Source: Galerina marginata
Taxonomy: Eukaryota > Basidiomycota > Agaricomycetes > Agaricales > Galerinaceae
Reading direction: 5' to 3'
NCBI GenBank assembly: GCA_023014335.1
Contig: JAECYW010000001.1
Location: 1,488,001-1,552,000 of the forward strand
DNA: 64,000 bases
The notes below the pieces were generated by a model. The model searched no databases and was not told the DNA's origin. It saw only the letters and a program-made list of their open reading frames with translations. A program made the translations under genes and the position numbers. Shown in pieces: positions 46,482 through 56,472 of this stretch (the stretch's first letter is position 1; every line of letters begins with the position of its first letter).

Positions 46482-48282
46482 TCAAGATGACTCCTGGGTT
46501 GCTTCAGCTTCTTGAACAGCCTCAAGTTTATCGACAACTTCGTCACTTGGAACTGCAATGGAAGGGGTACCTGATAGTTTCTGCGGCGTTGGAGTAGGTT
46601 CGGGAGGATTCTCACCTCCCCCGTTTGGCGGTGTCACTTCTTGCATGCTGTCTCCTTTCGTTAGGCGCTGGATCTCAGCTGTGGCTTTGGTGATGTTCTC
46701 GGCAGTCACGCGAGCTTGATTTGCTTCGAACCAAGTCTTCTTGGTATTAAGATCTTCGATGATGCGCGGCACATCGGTGGATGACACAGGAGGAGGAATT
46801 GAGAGGGAAAGAAGGGCGGAAAGTGTGGGAAGCGGGACATTGAGCGATGCACTTGAGGGAGTAGCAGGCGAAGGGGTCTCCTCAGTTGGCGTATTGCCGT
46901 TAGCCTTCACATTCTTCTTGTTGTTCTTTCCCTTGCCTTTGGCGACAAAGTAGGTGTTGTCCTCTTCGCCCTTCTTCTTGCGAGCAACCAGACCTTCCGG
47001 AGCTTCCTCAACCTTACGGATGTCCAATTCGGGCACACCAGCCACCGCTGTCTTGGCCGGTAGAGCAGCCGTCGATTTATAGGCCACGTTTCCTGTAGAT
47101 TTACCGGAGAAGTAATCGATCAGGGTCTGACAATCCTCGATCTGGGCTTGGAATGCCGGCGCTTGGGCTTCCTCTAGAAGACGCTCAGCAATATCCTTCT
47201 TCTTCTGCGCCTCCTCAGCCGCGCGTTGAGCTCGGGCCTTCTCGGCACGTCTAGCACGATCTTCGTTCATTTTGTTCCAGTAACGGTCAGTTGGCTTCCC
47301 TATAATTTTGAACAGACTCTCGCTTCTCCTCGAAAAGGGTCTTTAGTTGGCTTTGAATGTTGTCGCGTTCCTCAAACAGCTTGGATCGACCAGCATACGC
47401 TTCGTCGCTTTCCTTCTTCAGCTCGTCCAGCTCAGCTTTGATCGCATCATAGCGTTCGGAGATGGCTTTAGAAGCGGGGTCGTCCAGTTCCTTGCGCAGC
47501 TCCTCGATTTTCTGACGATCGGCTTCGATACTCTCTTGCTCTGCTTGGAATCCTTCAACGAGCTTACGGTTTCTCTTAGTGGAACTGATTTCCTGAAGTG
47601 CCCTTTTTTCGTCCGCCAGTTTCATGTTGCCAGACTCAACTTGCTTCTCCAAGTTTCTAGACCAAGGTTAGGGCAAATCACATGGGAGAGATGACGGAAG
47701 GTACATACTTGATATGTGCGTCAACTTCTGCGACATTTTTGAAGGGGATTTTAGACTTCGCAGCCTGCAGATCCTTAATCTTCGGGAGCTATTTTAGTAT
47801 GCAAATGGGGATTGAAAGTTAACATAAGTTTACCTTTTTCTGGATGCCATCCTGGATAGCTTTGATTTGATCCATCGACTTCCCTCTGGAATTCTTGTTA
47901 GAGGACTGTTTATCACGAAGACCATCGAGTTCAGCACGAAGGGTAGTTCTTCTGTCATTTCCAGGGCCGGATTTCGTGGCGAGGGAGATTTTGTCACGAA
48001 CAGCAGACTGACATTGACACGTTACTATTCAATACAAACCACATAAACAATGCTGGAACTCACCAGTTTAACCTGGAGGCCATCGATTTCAAATTTGATT
48101 CTCGCCTGTTCAGTGTCATAAGTCTTTTTGTCAGGTTTCCCGCCAGCAAATGCAGCTAGGTGGTCCGACCCATCCTTGTCAACTGTAGTTGACACGGGTG
48201 TTGCAGTTCCGCTCGTTGAAGCAGTTTTAGCCTTCGCCGTTTCATTGGGGCTGGAGGCAGCTTTCGATTTAGGGGCCGGCAT
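46482..48282 (-). CDS. BFR1: Bfr1-like coiled-coil mRNP protein
   Basis: RNA- and polysome-associated protein linked in yeast to mRNP export and secretion. The N-terminus MPAPKSKAASS is Ala/Ser/Lys-rich. A long coiled coil occupies most of the first 330 residues (blocks DRRTTLRAELDGLRDKQ, LPKIKDLQAAKSKIPFK, EEDRARRAEKARAQRAAEE-like). The typical block LEEAQAPAFQAQIEDCQTLIDYF follows. A low-complexity Pro/Thr-rich region leads to a C-terminus ending EATQESS. Six exons. Length about 510 residues. The NHP2 gene lies just upstream on the same strand, 256 bp away. Confidence 0.88.
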
Positions 48283-48537
48283 GGTAGAGTAAAAGGAGTG
48301 GATACGTGGAGACGGGAAAGTGGTCTGTCGATTACACCGTGTAAATTTAGGGAATCAAAAACCTGGGAAAAGTCGTGCGAAAAGTTATCCAAGTCGACCT
48401 CATCAAAAGCAAAGTTCAGCACAGATATTAGGCGTTAGGTACCAGGCTCAGAGCCTTTAGCTATCATATTAAATTATACAATACATACTCAAACGATTGA
48501 AGAGATGCAATACACCAATAAGAACCTTGTGGGACTC

Positions 48538-49261
48538 CTAGAATACAACCTTGGTATCGAGCTTTTCCACTTCTCGATAGCACTCATCATAGAGCTCCCG
48601 GTAATCGTCGTCTTTTTCCTCTGCTTGACCTTCCTTTTTCTTAGTCCTGCGCTTTTGGTCTGGACATACCATAACGCAGCTTGTCGGTCTCTTGGTCGAA
48701 CTGGCATGACCTAGTTCTTCCTTCGATGTCACAAAAATATATGGTATTTGGGCTTCTTCACACATGACTGGAAGGTGGGAGATGATGTCAATGGGATTAA
48801 TGTCTGCGGCGAGGATAAGAAGCCTACGGCGTGTAAGCTGTAAGCATTGTTTTGAAAGGCACAGTGAACTGGAGACGTACCCTTTTTCTCCTTTCCTGAT
48901 CCCTTTTACGACCTCCTTGGACCCCTCGTTTCACCTGGCGTGCTTTGGAGGCTTGAGGAATATTAAATTACGCATAACAAGGGGAGGATTATGCAAACCT
49001 TTCTTAATTGTTTTATGTAGTTTTTTAACCAACTTCTTTTGCGCCAACGGGTGCGCTAGTGGAGAAAGATCTTCTAAAAGAATGACAACCTCGTCCTCCT
49101 TTTCCTTCTTTTGCTTTTTTGGTGACTGAAAAGTATCGGGCTCAGTGCCGGTAGAAACTAAATATTCGCGATCATACCTTCTCGGTGGAATCGTCTTCCA
49201 TGACCACATCCTCTTCAGTTGGCGCCTCCTTTCTCTTCTTTTCCGACTTGTCTTTAGCCAT
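48538..49261 (-). CDS. NHP2: H/ACA snoRNP protein Nhp2 (L7Ae family)
   Basis: Binds kink-turns in H/ACA guide RNAs and helps make pseudouridines in rRNA. Start MAKDKSEKKRK at 49261, then an acidic-basic leader. The L7Ae core has HPLAQKKLVKKLHKTIKKA, ARQVKRGVKEVVKGIRKGEKG, LLILAADINPIDIISHLPVMCE and IPYIFVTSKEELGHA. Three or four short introns, one near 48845-48880. The C-terminal tail (KKKEGQAEEKDDDYREL.. TKVVF) is longer than in yeast. It ends 256 bp upstream of the BFR1 start, on the same strand. Confidence 0.93.
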
Positions 49262-49495
49262 AGTAAGCAGGTCCTTGTAAAAAGTATCGAGGTGAGTGTA
49301 GTCTGGAGATGTGTAGTCTGGAGATGTTGGACGAGGGCCGAAGCTTTTATGAACAAATAGTAACTGTAGAAGGCTCAAATTATTCGAAGTGACAAATGTG
49401 CGTGACCCGTGTTACGGGATGGCCGGACCGTCGCCGACAACTTGAGCTTATGGTCAGGCGCTAAGTCATCTATTTATTTAACCAAAGCTACTGTC

Positions 49496-50926
49496 CTAGG
49501 ACGACGCTAATTGTGCAATAGAGTCCCCATTCCCCGAAGGTAACTGTACAGGATTTCTCAAGAAATTGAGCAATACCCATGACATCCCCCGCATTTCCGC
49601 ATCATACCACCAATTCAAGGCAATTGTTAAGCCAGATTGTTGAACATAATGCCACCATCCAACGGGAAGATACAATGTTACTCCGGCATGTAGAGTTACT
49701 CTGATTGGCACAACCTCTTTTGGAAGAGCGGTTGGCAATTCCGGGTCTAGGATAGATGACCAGCGTACTTCGGGAACATCTTCTGGCGAAGGAATGAGTT
49801 CAAGGGTTCCCAAAGGTGATCGCCGGGAATAATTAGCATGCGGGTATAGACTTTCTGTTTCAAGAGGAAGAGGAGAAGTATCAGAGAGTGGAGCAAATAT
49901 CTTGCAAAAAATGAACTACCTTTCAGGCACCATGAATCAGTCGGTGGAAGGAGAAAGAAGTGTTTCTCTCCGCGGACGACAGTATAGATGTTTTCGTAAG
50001 GGTCTAAACTGAAATTAGAATATAATGAAGTTCCTGAGGTAGGGCGGCAGACAAACCGCTAGTGAATGCTTGTTATGCTCCTTTCATCTCCAATCCATAA
50101 ATTGACGGCGTCTGGATGCTCTCCTATCATCAAGTCAGTACTGTATGTTACATTGTCTTAGGACAAAAGGAAACCTAGGGCATCACTACACCATGGGACA
50201 TCTCTCGGAACATCCGAAGTCAATGGCTCGAAGTCAGAGGAACTTGGATCACTTTCAGGATTGTAGGATGAATCTGATGCAAAGAGGTTGCCGTTCTGAG
50301 ATTGGAGATAGCAGATTTCTCCTGTATCGATTCTGTCTAAAAAGACATGAAACCCATGGCAGAACAGAAAATTCAATGTTACCCACTCGGACCGAGTTTC
50401 GAGAGAAGCTCCTTCATGGACATTTTGTCGACTGAGGGCTCGACAAAGTAAAGACGCCCATCAGGCCCGCGGGTAATGGAGTCGGCAAGTCTTATCTCGT
50501 TCATTTAATTAGACGCCGCGCCTATGCCCACGTACTATCCGGAGCGCACACACCCATTCGGAGTCACCGCGACTGACACCTGCCTATCACCCATTTTCTC
50601 GCCGAGGTACTCCTCGTTCCAGAGATTCAACGCAGGAAATTGATAGCCTAAGTGGAGTATATTTGCTTGAATATCAAGGCGATAGTGCACATAGTAGCAT
50701 GCCTTTGATGATGACAGGACGAGATATATGCACTAATCGCATGAATTCCAATGCTGATGGTGGTTCCTCTAGAGTTTCGATCGCTGTTCCATTCAAATCT
50801 GGTTGGAACATCAGGAGTAGGAATTCTTCATCAGCATTCATCGATTATGTGCTCTGATCAGGTCGACTACTTGCCACGATATTCATGAGAGAGCCTGTTA
50901 GCAGAGGGGGTAAAGTCAGTTGACAT
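49496..50926 (-). CDS. JMJD7: JMJD7-like JmjC hydroxylase
   Basis: Fe(II)/2-oxoglutarate dioxygenase. Start MSTDFTPSANRLSHEY at 50926. A spliced second exon carries NGTAIETLEEPPSALEF and SRPVIIKG. Further blocks are VSVAVTPNG, PWCSDAL, NLWIGDERSITSIHS and DPYENIYTVVRGEKHFFLLPP. The last is VTLHAGVTLYLPVGWWHYVQQ, then ALNWWYD, with a stop at 49496. Human JMJD7 hydroxylates a lysine in DRG GTPases; its metal ligands are in the HxD motif and a later His, matching H-S-D here and the His in WWHYVQ. The HxD codon region reads CACTAG at 50059-50064 on the minus strand, an apparent stop. It is resolved if His is CA(C)(T) with one base doubled and the following intron is gtttgt..agtttag. Divergent from ELG1. 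Confidence 0.87.
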
Positions 50927-51144
50927 GGTTTAAGTGTAAAGGTAGGAATCGGCCCGATTAAATGTCACGAACGCGTCAAACCCGTGACCGCCAGATTGTT
51001 ACGACGCGTCGAATGCCATCGTGACTTCAGGTTTGCTTTTTGTACACCTACTCCACCCAACTCGCGAATGGAGCCTTAGCGCACAGTCTATACCACATCC
51101 TGGGATCTACAAACAACCTTCACCTTGTTTCACCACTTTTACAT

Positions 51145-54084
51145 ATGGCATCAGATTCTGGCAAAAGGAAAGGAGCCGTGGCAATTCCCAAAGCTCAAGC
51201 TTCAGCGGTAGACCATTCATGTTGAAATCCATGTTCAACGCGCTCACTAAAGTAAACCATGTTTGCTAGGCCAAGCTGACTTTAAAGCAGAAAACCCTTT
51301 TTGATTCATTTCTGGTAAAGAACGCACCGAAAGCCAATGCAACTCAACCACCGGTCGTTGACGTCGACGGCCCTGAGGAAACATCAAAGGATGACATAGC
51401 TAACCCATCAGAGACAAACCACCTCGCAGGACCCCCTCCGAAAGTGGCTTTTCCGCCTGCAAGAGCTGTAGCAGACTCTCTGACTATTGTCGATCTTACA
51501 GGAGATTCAAACGACTGCAATGTTGAGGAATCAGTTGTTGACGCAACTGGTGGAATGGACCGACGTAGCCCCTCTACCGTAATCGTGGAAGACGAGGAAC
51601 CTCCCCAGATCAACTCTATTCGCCCGCGGCAAACGAATCTTACAACAGAAGGGCATACGCCAGACCAACCAATTGTCATCGCGTCATCCCCCATTCAAGG
51701 ACCATTCACAATGAACGAACCTGTCCATCCATTTTTTATCTCTAAGCCAAAACCTTTCGCTCCATTAATGCTTGCATCTGTCCCCACGAAAAAGTCAAAA
51801 GCTGTTTCAGAGACGCAAGCACCCGCGTACCCAACTCGCGCCTCCCAACATGTCAGAGGACCACAGACTGTTTTTCAAGATACCGGATTACCTTTCTCTA
51901 AGAAAACTTTAAAGCAGCCCGAACAGATCCCCGAGGAGCACACAAGCTATGGATTCCTAAAACGACATGACACCGTGGCAGACGAACCCGGTGAACCCTC
52001 AATTTATCGAACGTCTGATAATGCAAACGAACCCTCTTCCTATAATGTCCCGGAGGAGCACACGTCAAATCATCCGGCAATTGCGCGCCTTGTAAATCGC
52101 GGTACCGGGCAGCTCCCCAATATCGCGTCGGCCCTGGTCAGAAAAATGGCGTCCATCTTGTGCCCAAGAGGTTCTAGGGAATGAAAAAAGCGCAACATTT
52201 CTTCGAAATTGGCTCCGTGCTCTTGAACTACAGCTCGAGGATAACCTTGGGACATCTGGGCCGGGGCCTCAAGAAAGCGACGACACAAACGGAAAGCCTA
52301 AATCATCGACGAGAGGAACAAAGCGAGCCCGTATCGTGCGAGCCGTTGAGAAACGGCGAAAAAGGTCGCGTCTGGATTCTGACGAAGAGGACGACAGCTG
52401 GATCGCTTATAGTGACGAAGAGGATGAAGAGGTCGTTAATTATGAAGAAATTGACGACATCCTATCCGAGGTTCCCGCGAGTTCCCAGTCTTCTGCCACT
52501 CACGACTTTCAACCTTCCCCTATCGACAATAAAGAGGAGAGCCTGGGTCAACTCCACAACACGATATTACTCTCAGGCCCGTCAGGGAGCGGTAAAACAG
52601 CTTGCGTTTACGCATGCGCTGAAGAATTGGGCTGGGATGTCTTTGAAGTATATCCAGGTATTGGACGGCCGTAATGGAGCAAATGTTGACAATCTCATTG
52701 GTGAAGTTGGCAAGAATCACCTGGTCCTTCAAAATCGGCAAAACAACGATATCTTGAAATCTTTTCTTTCAAAAAAGAAATATACAGGGGCTGCCAGCGC
52801 GGAGGATACTCCATCTATGGATAGCATCCTGCAGTCATATTCCCCTCGCAAGAAATCCACTTCTAAAGATACACCTGAACCCGGTGATTCCGCTGACAGC
52901 ATGAGACCGATTCGTCAATCTCTAATCTTGCTTGAAGAGGTCGACATTCTTTTCAAAGAGGATATTAATTTCTGGACGACGGTCACTCGAATCATCAAAG
53001 AGTGCAAACGGCCAGTGATTTGTACATGCAATGGTGGGTATGAGAAATTAGGTCTATTATTCCGGTCTGATGATATTCATGGAACCCAGATATTTCCCTG
53101 GTCCCAATTGCCGACCTCCCTCTGCAAAGCATAATCCGATTCGCACCCTGTCCAGTCGATGTCACGACTTGGTATCTTCAGGCACTTTGCTCAGCTGAAG
53201 GATACACTGTCAACCAAGATAGCATCGCGGAATTATACTCGCACCTCCCTATAGAGCAAGAGCTCGCCGGGGCTTTTCCTTCTAGTGATCCACCTGCGCC
53301 TGACCTTCGTCGAACGATTAACGCGCTTCAGGTAGCGTGTTCGACGCTGAGAGATTTCCATTTTCAGACCTCGGATCGGGGATGCCCAAGGTCCTATCCC
53401 ATAACTTCGGAGCTAAGGATGCGTATGACGGTGCTCTGTCAACTACGGGGCCTGTTGTTCGAAAACAACCTCGGATATGTATGAAGAAATCTGACTTTCT
53501 CTCGTATTTAGACGGCAACCTTGTTCAGAATCGGACCGGCCGCCTTATGGTGGGAGAGTTTCGAGCTATTTTTCGACAAGGACGACGCTAACAAATCACA
53601 GGAAGCAGAACTTGGTAGATATCGGCCTTCTGAAGATGACGAGATCGGCCACACAATTTTGTACGATATCTACGCCAAGGATAGGCCTGACTTGGGACAC
53701 TACGATCGACAGGAAGACATGATATGTAGCGCCACGGACCTCTTGTTTGGACTATTTGACGTAGACGTCAGGAAGGAAGACGCGTACAGTAAGTCTATAG
53801 AAGACGAGAGCAAGAAAAACCGTGTGCAGCAGACGAGGATTCTGCAGGAAATAAGCCCGATGTCGAGAGGCAAGGGGCGGCTCTGGTTTGATTACCTGCC
53901 GTACTTACGGCAGATGGTGGCAGCAGAGGACGTGGAAGAGGCAAGAGCGATGGAAAAGAGACGTCGAGTGGGAAGGAGGACGCGGAACAGCGGTCGGAGT
54001 GGCTATGTACGTACGATCGAGTTGACGGAGGAAGCACGGAGAGGACTTGGGGAGACTGGATTTAATATCGTGGAGGGAGCGTGA
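51145..54084 (+). CDS. ELG1: Elg1/ATAD5-type clamp-unloader ATPase
   Basis: Large subunit of the RFC-like complex that removes PCNA from DNA. The N-terminal region is Ser/Pro/Asp-rich and unstructured. A short intron (about 52102-52140) joins RLVNR to [25 protein letters not shown]. Walker A is GPSGSGKT, then [23 protein letters not shown], and Walker B reads [11 protein letters not shown], with Glu in place of the first Asp. The C-terminal half has RRTINALQ and a late basic stretch ([11 protein letters not shown]). Four +1 slips are needed: CG(G)(C) at 52666-52669, CT(G)(A) at 53347-53350, TC(C)(A) at 53357-53360 and AC(C)(G) at 53535-53538. The first and last restore conserved or long open frames on both sides; the middle two are proposed because the frame must change by two. 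Confidence 0.85.
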
Positions 54085-54203
54085 GTGTAACGTGGACGAG
54101 TTTACGTGATGCAATATAACCCGATTTGGAAAGAGCACGCTTGGTCGCCATATTCAAGTTGGACAGTAAATGTTTGCAGTTGGCCTTTGTCCCACATACA
54201 CCC

Positions 54204-56022
54204 ATGTCTACCAGGGATCCCGCCTCCAGGCATTCCCCCGTCGCCTCCCTCGCCTCCCTCGAATTCCTCCAGAACCAGCGCAGGGGCTCCATCACAGACC
54301 CGTCTCTCCACGCCGCCTCTGGTATCAAGCTCAACACCAACTATCGCCATCCCTCTGACTACCATGCCTCTGCGTCTTCGGGGCCCTCGTCGGCCCACCA
54401 GGAGTCCAGCTCCAAGTCCTACTTCCCCGACCCCCGTCCCTCGTCGCCCTATGTTTTTGGAGACGCTACCGTGCACTCGCTGGACTCCAACTCGCAGCTG
54501 CGCAAACTCCTCCATTCGCCCTCGTCAGACCACAGATCTCCGCCGTCTCTGTCTCACGACTCTCAAGCATCCTCTCGCAACCATTCAGGTACTTCCTCTC
54601 GGTCTCATTACCCTAATTCATACTGTTGACATCGCGACTTCGTTTCCGATAGCATTAAACTTGTCGAAAGACCAGAATCAAATGAATGTCGACAACGAGA
54701 GACATCCTTTCATTGGTCGTCGGGGCATTCGCGATCCTCCGACTTTCGACTTCAATATGAGGCGGCACTCCATCGCTGTTGGCCAAAATCCCATAACTCT
54801 GCCCAACCTATCGTCCACACTTGGCACTAAGAGAAAGATGTCTGGAGATCGAGCTATCTTTTCCCCTGTCGGCGAAGATATTGACCCCCAACTCGTGGGG
54901 CCGGGTGTCCCAAGTATTATGGATGTGGACGCTGAAGCTCCAGCCCCTAAAAGACGCGGTTCGACGATAGATACACAGCGGATAGCACAACTGAGTTTGA
55001 ACGACCGTCGCAATTCTGTGGACTCTCGAGGTAGTCAATGGCTACTAAACGATCGTCGGGACTCTGCTCCTTCCTTGTTTCCCAATGTACCTGGAATCAA
55101 CTCCTTCAATTCAAGCCTAAACTCTTCCGACTCCCAGCACAGCAGAGTACCATCTAGTATGGCCTCTTTTTCATGGCCAACTAACTCGCAATCTAGCGAC
55201 GGACCAAACTCATCCATGCAGAACGAGTCAAGCCATGGCCACAACGGTCGACCATTTGACCCCGTGCATCAAGTAAATATGGTACCGTCTATGAACTACA
55301 CTGCCGACCGAAGAATGTCCGTTCCCGACACTCTCACTCATCCTACCTCGTCAAGAAGTGTTCATACGCGGTCTCGCCCACCATCACGGCAAAATACCGA
55401 CCATTCCGGCCTGTCGTCAGGTCAGGAGGAACAATCTGGTACTTCGTCCCCAAACACTGGCATGAAATCGAGTAAGGAACCTGGTATGACCCCTTACTCA
55501 CGCTCACCTGAGCTGCGTGTATCTCATAAACTTGCCGAGAGGAAGAGGAGAAAGGAAATGAAGGATCTTTTCGATGAGTTACGGGATCAATTGCCTGCTG
55601 ATAGGGGTATGAAGGCCAGCAAATGGGAGATCCTTAGCAAAGGTATTTTAGTTCCTTTCGACATGTCCTTATTTACACTGACTTCCTTTTGTCTGATAGC
55701 GATTGACTTTGTGGCACAATTGAAAAGATCTCACCAGGAAATGGCACAAGAAGTAGAAATGCTTCGGCAGCAAGTTCACGGACAGCGACCAGAAGGGATG
55801 TCAGGGTATCCTCCCAACGGCGGCCCACCTTCTCACTCTGCTTATGGTCAACCGATGCTGTCGCCTTTCAACCCACCTCCGCTTATACAACCCCACCAAA
55901 CTTCTCAGAATCAGTCCGGCCATCCTGATTCACGACCAAACTCAACACAAAATCTATTTCCGCCCCATAACCCGTCCTCTCAAAACGGTACCAGCCACAG
56001 AACGGACCCTCACCCGACATGA
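54204..56022 (+). CDS. bHLH transcription factor
   Basis: Three exons. Start MSTRDPASRHSPV at 54204, after a leader from the end of ELG1 (119 bp away). The middle of the protein is low-complexity, rich in Ser/Asn/Arg. The basic helix-loop-helix lies near residues 410-465: basic region RVSHKLAERKRRKEMKD, helix 1 LFDELRDQL, a loop with DRGMKASKWEIL and helix 2 AIDFVAQL. The second intron (gtattt..tgatag) falls at the start of helix 2. A short coiled coil (EMAQEVEMLRQQV) follows, then a Pro/Asn-rich tail. The His-Glu-Arg pattern in HKLAERKRR fits E-box binding (CANNTG). Specific pathway unknown. No frame break. Confidence 0.88.
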
Positions 56023-56472
56023 AATCAGCAGTTTATTTATTTATCGAGTTGTACATAAATGATCACATCCATCATATTTTTTATCCGATGGACCAACGAC
56101 GGACACTTAGACAAACTTCTCGTTCTGCGAGATTCTCCTAGGGACTTGGGTGTTTTCATCCATAGCGTGTTTTTTTTAGCTTTTATTTGGGATTATTGGA
56201 CGATTAATCTACCTCGTTCCTCAGCGAGATTGTTTGTGCATGTTGCCTTTTGTAACCTTGGGAAGACGATACACTGCCGTCCAGGCGAAGCCGCTGACTT
56301 GTTCCACCATCGTCTTGGTTGCTCACCACCTTTATTGTTCTGCTTCATTGCAGGCTAACATCTGCTTTTTATACCTACCTGGAACTCATTGAATTTGTTA
56401 GGACCCTATTACTTATCTGCCCGCTCACGACATATTCCACAGTTCTCTTCAAACTTTATCTCGACTGTATAA
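56023..56472. other. Intergenic between the bHLH gene and TFG1
   Basis: 450 bp. Frames starting at 56059 and 56319 are open here, but the protein sequence looks non-coding until the TFG1 region. Promoter of TFG1 and 3' flank of the bHLH gene. Confidence 0.4.
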
